Shown one piece after another: positions 1-9,616 of a stretch of 64,000 bases of DNA. Both the position numbers and the translations under genes were made by a program. A model generated the notes under the pieces. That model was not told the DNA's origin. It ran no database searches and was given only the letters and a program-made list of their open reading frames with translations. The stretch is from SZUA-584 sp041656035 (lineage in GTDB: Bacteria; Bacillota; Clostridia; Christensenellales; SZUA-584). Within the stretch, counting starts at the first letter, position 1. Each line of letters opens with the position of its first letter. Location of the stretch: NCBI GenBank assembly GCA_964586785.1, contig CAZPHS010000009.1, forward strand, positions 4,130-68,129, written 5' to 3'.

Positions 1-1
1 G

Positions 2-1399
2 GAACAAAAACTAAAGGTATATACCGCGCTTGCTAAGCCTAAAGAGAGGCTTGTATTAAGCTATAACACACAGACCGGACAGCCGTCGATTATAATTGAC
101 AGAATAAAGCGCCTATTTCCCAAACTGGCGGTTGAAAAGCCCGATATGCCCCTCGCGCGCGTCGCGGACATAGAATCCGAGGCGCTTTTAGCGCTTGCCG
201 AAACGCTGCGCGGCAAAGAGCCGGATGATAAGCTTCTTAGCGGCTTATCATACCGTCTGGCAAACCCGAAATGGCGTAACGCCGTTTGGGAATTGCTTTT
301 GCGCACGAACGCCGCAATGCCTTTGGACGATAAAACGGCGTCGGCGCTTTACGGCGGTATGCGCTGCAGCGCCACGCGTATAGAAAACTATTATAAATGC
401 CCTTATAAGCACTTTCTTGATTACGGGCTGAAATTAAAGCCCAAGCGAGATTACGTACACGACCGTATAGATATAGGCTCGTATATGCATTTTACCCTCG
501 ATTTGTTTACTAAAAAACTGCTTTGTGATTCCGCGGATATAAAAAAGCTGACCGCGGACGAAACGGAGCAACGTATGATTGAAGCGGCAAACGCGGCCGC
601 GGAGCAGTATGATAACGGCAAGCTGCTCGGGGACGAGCGTTTCGCCTTATTAAGGATGCAGCTTGAGAAGGAGCTTATAGACACCGCGAAGCGCGTTCGA
701 AGCCATATGATTGGAAGCGGCGCTTCTATATACGCCAGCGAATTAATATTTGAGAACGAAGTGGAGACGGAAGACGGCGTCATTTCAATCACCGGCAAAA
801 TTGACAGGATTGACAATATGGACGGATACTTTCGTGTCGTGGATTACAAGTCGTCAAAAACCAAGCCGGATTTGGACGGGCTGGCGGCGGGCACTTCTAT
901 ACAGCTTGCCGTATACATAGACGCCGCTAAACGGACGTTTGCGGATTTGGAGCCCGCCGGAGGCTATTATATGAGAATTGGCGAAAAGTATTGCGAAAGC
1001 GCGGAGCAGGCGCGGAAAGACTCGAGAATGATGGGTATATCGCTTTTTGACGCCGACGTGCTTGCGGGTTTTAGTTCAGTGCTGCCGTCGGGGAGCTTTT
1101 CGGCTATAGACCAGGCGCTGACGGCATCGGGCGAGCTTAACAGGCGCGGAGCGGCCAGACTGTTTTCGGCGTGGGAATTTAAAGCGCTGCTGTCGTTTAC
1201 CCGCCGCATGATTAAAGAGGCGGCAAAACGGATATATCGTGGTGATACGCAAATCTGCCCGACCGATAAAGCGTGCGAGTACTGCGATTATGGGTCGATA
1301 TGCCGGTTTAATACTAACTATACGGGAAACACAATACGGGAGACCGCGCCCTTTGACCGGACGCTTCTTAGCGGGGAGTGCGATAATGGAAAAGCGTAG
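2..1399 (+). CDS. addB: ATP-dependent helicase/nuclease subunit B, C-terminal part (partial)
   Basis: This is the 3' part of addB; the reading frame is open from base 2 and the start lies outside the window, leaving about 465 residues. AddB pairs with AddA to process double-strand DNA ends for recombination. Visible are the Fe-S ligands: one cysteine in YYKCPYKHFLDYG (near residue 137) and a C-terminal CEYCDYGSIC pattern (C-x2-C-x5-C) as in AddB. The RecB-type nuclease core is also present (GKIDRID followed by VVDYKSS). The 3' end overlaps addA by 14 bases, so the two are translationally linked. Family assignment is firm. Confidence 0.93.
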   Translation, partial: EQKLKVYTALAKPKERLVLSYNTQTGQPSIIIDRIKRLFPKLAVEKPDMPLARVADIESEALLALAETLRGKEPDDKLLSGLSYRLANPKWRNAVWELLLRTNAAMPLDDKTASALYGGMRCSATRIENYYKCPYKHFLDYGLKLKPKRDYVHDRIDIGSYMHFTLDLFTKKLLCDSADIKKLTADETEQRMIEAANAAAEQYDNGKLLGDERFALLRMQLEKELIDTAKRVRSHMIGSGASIYASELIFENEVETEDGVISITGKIDRIDNMDGYFRVVDYKSSKTKPDLDGLAAGTSIQLAVYIDAAKRTFADLEPAGGYYMRIGEKYCESAEQARKDSRMMGISLFDADVLAGFSSVLPSGSFSAIDQALTASGELNRRGAARLFSAWEFKALLSFTRRMIKEAAKRIYRGDTQICPTDKACEYCDYGSICRFNTNYTGNTIRETAPFDRTLLSGECDNGKA

Positions 1400-4300
1400 A
1401 TGGAACGACAGGCAGCGGGAGGCTATTGACGCACGCGGCGGAAGCGTTGTTGTGTCCGCCGCGGCGGGCAGCGGCAAAACGAGCGTTTTGACCGAGCGTG
1501 TGCTTGCGCTTATTGAAGAGGGCGAAGATATTGAACGGATGCTTATTGTTACCTTCACCAATCTTGCGGCAAGCGAGATGCGGGAACGTATTTACAGGCG
1601 CTTGCAGGAGGCGGGGCTTTCATCTCCGCGCTTTGCGGCGCAGGCGGAAAAATGCGCTTTTGCGGATATATCCACGCTTCACGCGTTCTGCGGGCGGCTT
1701 ATAAGGGAAAACTTTGTTTACGCGGGTACATCTCCGGCATTCGCGATAGCGGATGAAGCTTTAACCTCGCGGCTAAAGCAGTCCGCTTTCGAGCAGTCGC
1801 TTGATTATGTCGCGCGGCAGCCGGAGCATTATCCGATGGTTCAAAAGTACGCCGTACGCGGGGACACCGGCAACATACAAAGAATAGTATTTACAATCTA
1901 CGCGCGCGCCGCAAGCCTTAACGACCCGCAGGGCTGGCTTGACAATGCACGTTTAAATTTTGACGGCGGCGATTTTATTTATGTTCTTTTCGAGCAGTTT
2001 TGCCGCATGGTTCGCGAGACAGCCGGCGACGCTTTACCGTATTTGCAAAAACGGACGGATATATTGAGGGAGCGCGGATTTGCCGAACAAGCCGACGCGA
2101 GCGAACGGGACGGCGCTTTGTTCCGCAGCCGGGCTGAGAATTTGAGTATAAGCGGCGTGCGGCTGCCAAAGGCCGCGGAGATAGTCTTTAAAGGGGCGCC
2201 AAACGGTGAGAGCAAAAAACTGACTAATTACGTAAACGGATTATTCGAAGAGCTGCGCCGATACGAGGGCGATTTTGCGGGTAAGATAGAAAAAGAGCTC
2301 TCCTTGACCGCAAACGACGGGCGCTATTTTATTGATTTGACGCAATTATTCATGGAAAAGTACGCAAAGCTCAAACGTGATAAAAACCTTTTGGATCACG
2401 ATGATACCATGCACTTTGCGCTGCGCGCGCTTTACGCCGATGATGTGGCGCAGCATTATAAGGAACGGTATACGCATGTCTTTGTGGACGAATATCAGGA
2501 TATAAACGGTGTTCAGCATGAAATAATAAAACGGCTGCAACGCGGCGGAAACGATTTTCTTGTAGGCGACGCTAAACAGTGCATTTATACATTCCGCGAA
2601 TCGAACCCTAAACTGCTTTTGCAAAGATGCGGGGAGCTGAAGGATAACGGTTTAATTGAAATGAATACGAATTACCGGAGTGCTCCGGCCGTAATTGATT
2701 TTATTAACGGCGTAATGCGCCATATGATGAGCGCGGACGCGGGGGGAATAGAATATTCCGGAGGACAGGCGCTTAAGGCAGGAATGAAAGGGCGGGGGAA
2801 CGTTTCAATAGTTTTGGCGGGGAGTGAAGTAGAGGACAACCTTAACGCCGAGGCGGCCGAATTGGCGGAGCAGATAAAAACACTTGTCAGTAAGGGGTTT
2901 GATTATAAAGAGATAGCTGTGCTAAGGCCTGAAATGAGCCGGTCGGGGCAGCATATAGCGGCCGCGCTTAATGCCGCCGGTATTCCGGCCGTTAACGGTT
3001 TCGGGGCGGCAAAATCAGATTACGCCGAGCTTGAGGTTTTTAAGAATCTGCTTCTGATTATTGATAATAATGAAGACGACGCCGCTCTTTTAAGCGTGAT
3101 GCGTTATCCCTATTTTTCATTTACGGAGCCTGAGCTTGCGATGATTAGGATTGCCCAAAAGCCGGACGCCGGCGACGAGGGATATTGCCGCGCGGTAAAC
3201 GCATTTAACCAAAACTCTCGGCTCGGGGAAAAGGTGCGGGAGTTTTTGAACGAAATACAAACATATAAACGGGTAAGCGAGTGCATGAAACTGCCGGACT
3301 TTCTTTTCTGGCTCAGGGAGCGGATAAAGCTGAAAGATTTCGCGGTTACCTCTCCCGGAGGCGTTGGCTGTGACGCCGCTATAGGAGCGTTTATAAGCGC
3401 CGTATCTTCACAAAAACCCTTATGCCTGGCGGATGTGCTGGCAGCCGCCGACAGGGCCGGCTCGGCCGGCGACGCGCAGCAAAGCCCGAAAGACGCGGGC
3501 GGCGTTTATCTGACCACAATACATAAATCGAAAGGGCTTGAATTTCGCGCGGTAATCCTTTCGGGGCTGCATAAGGTTATAGACCAAAGAGACGCCAAAG
3601 GCGCGGTGCTTGTAGGGCGCGATTTAGGGCTCGCGCTTGACGTATTAGACGAGCAGTCGCTTCTGCGGCGGCCGACGTTTCACAGAATGGCGGTTGCCCG
3701 CGGCATATTGCGTGAAAAAACAAGCGAGACGATAAGGCTTTTATATGTGGGCATGACGCGCGCCATAGAACAGCTGATACTGCTTGGCGCGGGCGCGGAC
3801 ATAAGAGAGTCTTGGCTTGAAGATAAGCCCGCGGGCTGGCAGCATAAAGCGTATAGATTCTTTGACCTGCTTATGCCCGCCGTACAAATGATGTGCAAAA
3901 AAGGCGATATGGATTTGGCCGATATAGTGACGATATCACAAAAGAACGAAGAGCCAAAAAAGCCTATGGATAAAGAGCTGCGGCTTAAGGCTGTTTTCGC
4001 GCATGCCGAAAAAGCGCAGCCTTCGGATATTTTTAACGGGTACGCGTATGCCAAAGATATAGGGGTGCCGTCAAAGGTTGGCGTATCCACATTAAAACGG
4101 CTTGAGGAGGACAGGGTATTTACGCCGGTTAATATTACCGCTCAGCAGGACGGCGTAACAGCGGCGCAGCGGGGCACCATGACACATCGCATACTTGAAT
4201 ACACCGGACTTGAGAAGAAAACGCGGCGTGAAGTTGAGGCGATTATATCGGAGCTTGAGAATAGAAAGATATTTGAAGCAGGCGCGGGAGAGCATATTAA

Positions 4301-4667
4301 TGTGGAATCTATCTGTTTATTCCTTCAAAGCAATCTGGCGCGGCGCGCGCGGCAAGCGGAAAAACGCCTGTTTGAGCAACCGTTCTGCTTAAAAATGAAA
4401 GCGAGCGAATGCGGTTTAAAATCCGGCTCCGATGAGACGGTTATTGTGCAAGGAATAATAGACCTGTGTTTTCTCGAAAATAACAAATGGATAATAATTG
4501 ATTATAAAACCGACGCGATAAACTTAAGCGACGCGCCGAAAGCGGCTTGTAAATATGCGCTGCAGCTAAAGCTTTACGCGCGGGCGCTCGAGAGAATTAC
4601 ATTATTGCCCGTTGCCGAAAAATACGTGTATTACCTTTCCGCGAACACTGCCGTGCGGCTCGGCTGA
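1386..4667 (+). CDS. addA: ATP-dependent helicase/nuclease subunit A
   Basis: UvrD/RecB-type helicase with a C-terminal nuclease domain, about 1093 residues, shorter than the roughly 1230 of Bacillus AddA. Walker A (AAAGSGKTSV) is at residues 25-34, motif II (FVDEYQDINGVQ) near 366 and motif VI (LLYVGMTRA) near 785. The nuclease core is near 1018-1043 (GIIDLCF, IIDYKTD). I chose ATG 1386 because it follows a GGGGAG ribosome site by 8 bases and begins MEKRRWNDRQREAI, the usual AddA N-terminus. The frame is open further upstream, but that part only overlaps addB. With AddB it degrades DNA ends until a Chi-like site and then loads RecA. Confidence 0.95.
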   Translation: MEKRRWNDRQREAIDARGGSVVVSAAAGSGKTSVLTERVLALIEEGEDIERMLIVTFTNLAASEMRERIYRRLQEAGLSSPRFAAQAEKCAFADISTLHAFCGRLIRENFVYAGTSPAFAIADEALTSRLKQSAFEQSLDYVARQPEHYPMVQKYAVRGDTGNIQRIVFTIYARAASLNDPQGWLDNARLNFDGGDFIYVLFEQFCRMVRETAGDALPYLQKRTDILRERGFAEQADASERDGALFRSRAENLSISGVRLPKAAEIVFKGAPNGESKKLTNYVNGLFEELRRYEGDFAGKIEKELSLTANDGRYFIDLTQLFMEKYAKLKRDKNLLDHDDTMHFALRALYADDVAQHYKERYTHVFVDEYQDINGVQHEIIKRLQRGGNDFLVGDAKQCIYTFRESNPKLLLQRCGELKDNGLIEMNTNYRSAPAVIDFINGVMRHMMSADAGGIEYSGGQALKAGMKGRGNVSIVLAGSEVEDNLNAEAAELAEQIKTLVSKGFDYKEIAVLRPEMSRSGQHIAAALNAAGIPAVNGFGAAKSDYAELEVFKNLLLIIDNNEDDAALLSVMRYPYFSFTEPELAMIRIAQKPDAGDEGYCRAVNAFNQNSRLGEKVREFLNEIQTYKRVSECMKLPDFLFWLRERIKLKDFAVTSPGGVGCDAAIGAFISAVSSQKPLCLADVLAAADRAGSAGDAQQSPKDAGGVYLTTIHKSKGLEFRAVILSGLHKVIDQRDAKGAVLVGRDLGLALDVLDEQSLLRRPTFHRMAVARGILREKTSETIRLLYVGMTRAIEQLILLGAGADIRESWLEDKPAGWQHKAYRFFDLLMPAVQMMCKKGDMDLADIVTISQKNEEPKKPMDKELRLKAVFAHAEKAQPSDIFNGYAYAKDIGVPSKVGVSTLKRLEEDRVFTPVNITAQQDGVTAAQRGTMTHRILEYTGLEKKTRREVEAIISELENRKIFEAGAGEHINVESICLFLQSNLARRARQAEKRLFEQPFCLKMKASECGLKSGSDETVIVQGIIDLCFLENNKWIIIDYKTDAINLSDAPKAACKYALQLKLYARALERITLLPVAEKYVYYLSANTAVRLG

Positions 4668-4686
4668 AAAGCCATCGCAGAATATA

Positions 4687-4715
4687 ACAAAAAAGCGCCG
4701 AACCCTAAGCGCTTT
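4687..4715 (-). terminator. Terminator of the cheC-to-HD-GYP operon
   Basis: Inverted repeat AAAGCGC/GCGCTTT (4692-4698 with 4709-4715) around a 10-base loop. Read on the minus strand the 3' arm runs into TTTTTT-G-TT, a normal intrinsic terminator just after the HD-GYP stop codon. It may also weakly stop addA transcription from the other side, since the two operons converge here, but the plus-strand U tract is poor. Confidence 0.75.
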
Positions 4716-4732
4716 AACATTGCCGCGCATTA

Positions 4733-5806
4733 TTAATAATTAACGATTTCTTTTATGGTAACATTAAGCGCCGTACGGTCGTGCGCCAAGTCGATGTATT
4801 TCTCCGTGGGCTTGCCGTCGATAAGAAGCTTGACGACCGGCCGCAGGCTGGCGTTCTCATAGTTTTTAACGACTATGCCGACTTCTTCCGTGCTGAGCCT
4901 GATACACGTTCCAATAGGGTAAGGCGCGATTTTTTTTGTCAGCGCGCTTACAACATTCGGGTCGAACATTGTGTTGTATCCGCCCATAATATACTCGAGC
5001 GCGTCGGAGGGCAGCATAGCTTTACGGTAGGGCCTGTCCGCGGTTAAAGCGTCGAAAACGTCAACAACGCCCACTATGCGGCCGAAAGAATGTATATCCT
5101 CCCCCGACAGCCCGTATGGGTAGCCGTTTCCGCCAAATTGTTCATGATGCTGCAGCGCCATTATTTTGGATTCTTCGGGTATGTCAAGATAATCACAAAG
5201 GTAATTATATCCGCGTTCGCTGTGTTTTTTTATCTCATCGAACTCGTCGGGCGTAAGCCTTGCGGGTTTATTCAGTATTTCTTTATCGATAAACATTTTG
5301 CCGGTATCGTGCAAAAGCGCGCCGACGGCAAGCTGATGAAGCTGATTTTTGTTATATCCTAAAGTTATGCCAACAACGACGGATAGTATCGCCACGTTAA
5401 GACTATGGCTGTATGTATAGTCGTCATATGTCCGCAAATCAATCATGTTGACCATAATCTGGCTGGAATGCATCATTTCATCAATCGTATAGTGGAGCAG
5501 CTTGTCTATTGTCTTCATATGAAGGCGAAGCGAATTCGGACGGTTTGTACTCGTGCTGTCAAGCAATGACTGGAGCTCGTTTTTCATAGTCATTTTAAGC
5601 TCGGCGCTGACGACGTCGTTTACAAAAAGACCTTTTGAGATTTCATCGTCAATATAAAGGCCTTGATAACCAAGACTCTCAATTTTTTTAATCAGCGAGT
5701 CCGACAGCATCCGCCCTTTACGCAACAGTATCCTGTTTCTCGACAGAACAAGGTCTGAAGCCAGCTTATGACCGCTGCGCAGATGTTTAACAGGAACATA
5801 TCTCAT
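4733..5806 (-). CDS. HD-GYP domain cyclic-di-GMP phosphodiesterase
   Basis: 357 residues. The first 90 or so form a domain of unclear function, starting MRYVPVKHLRSGHKLASDL. The HD-GYP phosphodiesterase domain follows, with the HD pair in LLHDTGK (H166-D167), an earlier metal-site histidine at about 133, the HH pair at 220-221 and GNGYP at 226-230. All metal and GYP signatures are intact, so hydrolysis of c-di-GMP is likely. It is the last gene of the minus-strand chemotaxis operon, 6 bases after cheA, with no clear ribosome site, which suggests translational coupling. The position in a che operon, plus a PilZ protein at 27.3 kb, suggests c-di-GMP control of motility (inference). Confidence 0.9.
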   Translation of the reverse strand: MRYVPVKHLRSGHKLASDLVLSRNRILLRKGRMLSDSLIKKIESLGYQGLYIDDEISKGLFVNDVVSAELKMTMKNELQSLLDSTSTNRPNSLRLHMKTIDKLLHYTIDEMMHSSQIMVNMIDLRTYDDYTYSHSLNVAILSVVVGITLGYNKNQLHQLAVGALLHDTGKMFIDKEILNKPARLTPDEFDEIKKHSERGYNYLCDYLDIPEESKIMALQHHEQFGGNGYPYGLSGEDIHSFGRIVGVVDVFDALTADRPYRKAMLPSDALEYIMGGYNTMFDPNVVSALTKKIAPYPIGTCIRLSTEEVGIVVKNYENASLRPVVKLLIDGKPTEKYIDLAHDRTALNVTIKEIVNY

Positions 5807-5812
5807 AACGCT

Positions 5813-7810
5813 TTAACTTATTAGTCCGCCAATATCAAGTATAAGGCAAACGCTCCCGTCTCCAAGAATTGTACAACCCGAAACGCATTTTGTTGAGCCG
5901 AGTATTTTCGCAAGGTACATAGGCAGCGGCTTAACTACGGTTTGCTGCTCGCCGACAAGGCTGTCCACAAACAAACAATATGATTGATGCTGATCTTCGA
6001 GTTGTATTAACATTCCGTCTTCAAAGTCGGTAACAGACGTTTCAATACCGAATATCTTATGCAAGCGTACGATAGGAAAACAATTGCCGCGCGTATGTAT
6101 CATTTCATTTCCGTCGGGGTCCTGTAAAATATCTTTTTTGTTAGCTTTAAACGCCTCTTTAATCGAAAGCAGCGGCAGAATAAATATATGCCTGCCGACA
6201 GAAACCAGCATACCGCTTATTATTGCCAGCGTGAGCGGAATGCGTATCCGCACAGTCGTACCCTTATTGGGCGCGCTGTCAACGCTTATGGCGCCGCCTA
6301 GTTTTTCTATATTCTTTAACGCGACATCCATGCCTACGCCGCGGCCGGAAAACTCCGTTACCTTCTCTTTTGTGGAAAAGCCCGGCGCAAATATAAGAGA
6401 GTACGCCTCATTATCCGTAACTTCGTCCGCGGGCTTGTTTATAAGACCAAGTTTTATACCTTTGTTTGCAAGCGCTTCTTTATCAAGACCCCGACCGTCG
6501 TCGGATATGATAATAATAACGTCGCTGCCGGAATTGAACGCCTCAAGCGTTATTTGGCCAACCGGATTTTTGCCAAGCTTTACGCGCGCGTCGGCAGACT
6601 CCAAACCATGGTCCATAGCATTTCGCACGGTATGCATTATAGGATCCGAAAGATTATCCAGAACATTTTTGTCAAGCTCGGTATCCTCGCCGATTATTAC
6701 AAGATTTGCCTGCTTATTGGTTTTGGCCGCCATATCGCGTATTATGCGCTCCATCTTGTGAAATGTGGTGGAAACCGGCACCATACGGATAGACATAACA
6801 ATATCCTGAAGCTCGTCGGTAAGCTTGCGAAGCTGGCGCGACGCTTTATCAAAGCTGTCAAGATTAAGCTTTACAACCTCCGGATTTTTTGTTACCGAGG
6901 ATTCGGTGATAACGATCTCGCCCACAATATCCATAAGGCTGTCAAGCTTGCTTAAATTTACGCTCATATAATTTTGCTTGCCCGCCTGCACGGCGTCGGC
7001 GGCGGCAGCCCTTGACGCTCTTGCGGGTTTTCTGTTAGAGAGGAACGCTTTGGCTTCCGGATTGGTTTCATCCAACTGTTCAAGTTTAAATTTCCTTATG
7101 AAAAAAGCTTCCCGTATTTTATTCTTAAGCGTATCATATGATTCGTCGGACAGCATATAAAGCGTAAAGCCGTTTTCTATAATCTCATCGGCGCTGTATT
7201 CACCCAGCAGATCGCGGGGAACGGTAGATATTTTTGAACACAGCTTTTCTACAGACTTTACAATGCCAAGAGCCCGTATGTTTTCCATACGGCTTTCTTT
7301 TTCAAACAATACATGCGCTTTGTAGCATAACTGCCCTTCCGAAGATTCCTTTAAATTTATAAAAAGCTGATTAGAAGTGGTATCTTCATCATCCGCGGGA
7401 CCGTCTTTCCTTCGTGTGAGAATATCGTAAAAGCCTTTTACATCCGCGGTTAACTGGCTCAAATCGCCGTCCGGGTTTCCGGTGCTTTGTATTTTGTTAA
7501 GCTCGGCCTTTATCGCGTCAAGCGACGAAAAAACAAGATCGCTTATTTTGCTGTGATCGCCCGCGCGCGCGTTGTGTTCGCGCAGATAACCGAAAAGGTC
7601 CTCAAGCACGTGGGAGAGTCCGGTAATATTATCAAAGTTCATCATTGCGGACGATCCTTTTACCGTATGCAGTATACGGAAAATATCCGCGATATGATCA
7701 GATGAAAAGGACCCTTCCTTTTCGCATACAAGCAGCATAGATTCAAGATTGTCTAAAAGCTGCTCGTTTTCGTACAGATATACATCTAATATTGAATCAC
7801 CTTTTGGCAT
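5813..7810 (-). CDS. cheA: Chemotaxis histidine kinase CheA
   Basis: 665 residues with the usual CheA order. The Hpt domain has phospho-acceptor H48 in FRILHTVKGSS. A P2-like CheY-docking region lies around 125-245, then P3 dimerisation. The kinase domain has an N box (HTVRNAMDHG), G1 (DDGRGLD) and G2 (GRGVGMDV), followed by a CheW-like P5 domain to the C-terminus. A strong ribosome site (AAGGAGG) precedes ATG 7810. CheA autophosphorylates in response to receptor arrays and passes phosphate to CheY and CheB. It lies in the order cheC-cheD-cheY-cheA; the CheW and receptor-modifying enzymes are 8-10 kb away on the other strand. Confidence 0.97.
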   Translation of the reverse strand: MPKGDSILDVYLYENEQLLDNLESMLLVCEKEGSFSSDHIADIFRILHTVKGSSAMMNFDNITGLSHVLEDLFGYLREHNARAGDHSKISDLVFSSLDAIKAELNKIQSTGNPDGDLSQLTADVKGFYDILTRRKDGPADDEDTTSNQLFINLKESSEGQLCYKAHVLFEKESRMENIRALGIVKSVEKLCSKISTVPRDLLGEYSADEIIENGFTLYMLSDESYDTLKNKIREAFFIRKFKLEQLDETNPEAKAFLSNRKPARASRAAAADAVQAGKQNYMSVNLSKLDSLMDIVGEIVITESSVTKNPEVVKLNLDSFDKASRQLRKLTDELQDIVMSIRMVPVSTTFHKMERIIRDMAAKTNKQANLVIIGEDTELDKNVLDNLSDPIMHTVRNAMDHGLESADARVKLGKNPVGQITLEAFNSGSDVIIIISDDGRGLDKEALANKGIKLGLINKPADEVTDNEAYSLIFAPGFSTKEKVTEFSGRGVGMDVALKNIEKLGGAISVDSAPNKGTTVRIRIPLTLAIISGMLVSVGRHIFILPLLSIKEAFKANKKDILQDPDGNEMIHTRGNCFPIVRLHKIFGIETSVTDFEDGMLIQLEDQHQSYCLFVDSLVGEQQTVVKPLPMYLAKILGSTKCVSGCTILGDGSVCLILDIGGLIS

Positions 7811-7840
7811 GGCTCTTCCTCCTTTCCTGTTTGCTTTGCT

Positions 7841-8197
7841 TTATGGCAGATTGTTAAACGCCGCGACAATAACGTCTTCTTTAAACGGTTTGACTATAAA
7901 GCCTTTCGCGCCTGAAAGAACGGCCTCTCGCACCATGCTTTCCTGCCCCATAGCGGAAATCATTATGATATTGGCGTTGGGGTCGATAGACAATATTGAC
8001 TTAAGACTTGTCAGACCGTCCATTTCCGGCATTGTGATGTCCATTGTCACGACATCCGGAGCAAGATCTTGATATTTTTGTATGGCTATTTTGCCGTTCT
8101 CCGCTTCGCCGACGATTTCATACCCGTTTTTGCCGAGCATGTTTTTGATGGAAACTCTCATGAATGCCGCATCGTCGACTATCAGAACCTTCTTCAT
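7841..8197 (-). CDS. cheY: Chemotaxis response regulator CheY
   Basis: 118-residue single receiver domain with all phosphorylation residues: acidic pair D8-D9, acceptor D53 in VVTMDITMPEMDG, and the lysine in FIVKPF near residue 103. CheY-P binds FliM/FliY at the motor switch. I chose ATG 8197, which lies 9 bases from AGGAGG; the in-frame TTG at 8206 abuts the ribosome site directly and is unlikely to be used. It sits between cheD and cheA rather than after fliY, where Bacillus keeps it. Confidence 0.96.
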   Translation of the reverse strand: MKKVLIVDDAAFMRVSIKNMLGKNGYEIVGEAENGKIAIQKYQDLAPDVVTMDITMPEMDGLTSLKSILSIDPNANIIMISAMGQESMVREAVLSGAKGFIVKPFKEDVIVAAFNNLP

Positions 8198-8261
8198 TTT
8201 GCGCAACCTCCTGTATAAGGTGTAATTTTTATTGCTTATATTGTAATGCTGTTTTTAGCAT

Positions 8262-8789
8262 TTAGATTGACAAGAAACTTTTGGGTACAACCGTGCGCAC
8301 TGACAAGACACATGTTTCACAACAAAACTCAATGGAACGGCCGGAACTCCCTCCGGTGTCTTCTCCGCAAATCTTTATACTGCGTTCACTCAAAACCCTT
8401 TTGCACATTGCCGTATTTCGCTGCCCCACATTCATGATGTCCAATAAACTGGATGTTTTGAACATATGTGCGCCGCCTGCCATTTTTGCCTTCAGCCGGC
8501 TTTGCGCCGCTCCGGCCGACGCAAGCAGATCAATTATGTCCTCTATAGCTGTGTCGGCAAATTTAAACCGGTTGGTAACATTTATCGCGTCCGCCGCGCT
8601 CGGCAGCATTATATGCACCATGCCAGCCAGTTTTATTATAGGATCGTACAGTACAAGTCCTATACACGACCCAAGACCCAAGGTTGTAATCTTATCCGGC
8701 GCTTGCGCAATTTTATGCTCCGCGATGCCAATTGTAAAAACATTGGCGGCACATTTGTTTTTTTCCGGTTCCGCCGCGTAAGCCTTCAT
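8262..8789 (-). CDS. cheD: Chemoreceptor glutamine deamidase CheD
   Basis: 175 residues. The catalytic triad expected for CheD is visible: C42 in GLGSCIGLVLYD, H59 in GMVHIML and T36 six residues before the cysteine. The Cys-His spacing of 17 is that of the family. CheD deamidates receptor glutamines and, bound to CheC, tunes CheC phosphatase activity. Its ATG overlaps the cheC stop codon as ATGA, so the two are coupled. A small hairpin (AATGCT/AGCATT) lies across the cheD stop before cheY. Confidence 0.95.
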   Translation of the reverse strand: MKAYAAEPEKNKCAANVFTIGIAEHKIAQAPDKITTLGLGSCIGLVLYDPIIKLAGMVHIMLPSAADAINVTNRFKFADTAIEDIIDLLASAGAAQSRLKAKMAGGAHMFKTSSLLDIMNVGQRNTAMCKRVLSERSIKICGEDTGGSSGRSIEFCCETCVLSVRTVVPKSFLSI

Positions 8790-9415
8790 ACAAGTCCCAT
8801 CTGTACCATCAATTTATTATAAGATTCTACGTCAGGTATCAAAAAGAACCGGCCGAATAAACTTTTGTTCGAGGTTACAAACTCCGTCTCCATAAATAAA
8901 ACTCCGTCTCCGTATTCACCGTAGGCAGATACAAGAAGGTTCATAACCGCGCCTGCCATATCTATAACCAGCTCCGGAACCGATGCGGCTATATCAAAGC
9001 CGGTCAAAGACGATATAGCGGTAAGATAAGACCCTATGAGTATATTTGACACTTCTTTAAGAGCCGACACCTGCAGCTCGCTTAAATCGTCAATTTCCGT
9101 TTTGCTTTCATCAGCGGGAAGCTCCCCTATGAGCATATTTGTTAAAAGACCGGCATCGGGCTTATCAAGCACAAGCAGTATATAGCCGTTTAAATCGTTC
9201 GATATGCCGACAAGAAGTCCGGCTACGATGTTTTCGGGGCCTTTGAGTAAATCGCAGATTTGATTATATGCGCAAAACTGAGCCTTTGGAACGCACAGTT
9301 CAACATTATCCCCAAGCATAACCGAAAGAGCTGTTACCGCGTGACCGGCGCCTATATTCTCTAACTCACGTAAAAAGTCCAGCTGATCGCTCGGCAAGCC
9401 TTTCAGATCAAACAT
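8786..9415 (-). CDS. cheC: CheY-P phosphatase CheC
   Basis: 209 residues with both CheC/FliY phosphatase helices: LRELENIGAGHA near the N-terminus and LKEVSNILIGSY in the middle, each with the Glu and Asn used to attack the CheY phosphate. It is the first gene of the minus-strand che operon, with ribosome site AAGGCGG 8 bases before ATG. Together with CheD it forms the adaptation branch typical of Bacillota. The upstream 200 bases are shared with the divergent flagellar array. Confidence 0.94.
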   Translation of the reverse strand: MFDLKGLPSDQLDFLRELENIGAGHAVTALSVMLGDNVELCVPKAQFCAYNQICDLLKGPENIVAGLLVGISNDLNGYILLVLDKPDAGLLTNMLIGELPADESKTEIDDLSELQVSALKEVSNILIGSYLTAISSLTGFDIAASVPELVIDMAGAVMNLLVSAYGEYGDGVLFMETEFVTSNKSLFGRFFLIPDVESYNKLMVQMGLV

Positions 9416-9616
9416 AAGTCGACCGCCTTGTAGTATTATTTGCTGCTTGCTTTTCGCCGCAAAAAGACCGCGGGCTCTAAGGGATTTAATAAGCTGCAGA
9501 AACTTATAAAAAAATCCGATAGATAAAAATAGAAGCTATATATCGCAACATAAAGAATATAAACAGAAATATACGGTAAGAAACGTCTAATGTATTAAAA
9601 AGGCGGAAAAAAATAA
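9416..9616. promoter_or_regulatory. Divergent intergenic region between the che operon and the long flagellar array
   Basis: 201 AT-rich bases between divergent cheC and the ylqG-like gene, so promoters for both directions are expected here. I find no clean sigma-28 box: a TCCGATAG at about 9515 lacks TAAA at the right distance. A TATAAA near 9505 has only a poor -35. Both first genes have an AAGGCGG ribosome site. I cannot place the promoters with confidence. Confidence 0.4.

Noticed and set aside
6084..6761. Long open frame on the plus strand opposite cheA
   Set aside because: Complement of a conserved kinase domain; Ser/Ile-rich composition typical of antisense translation.
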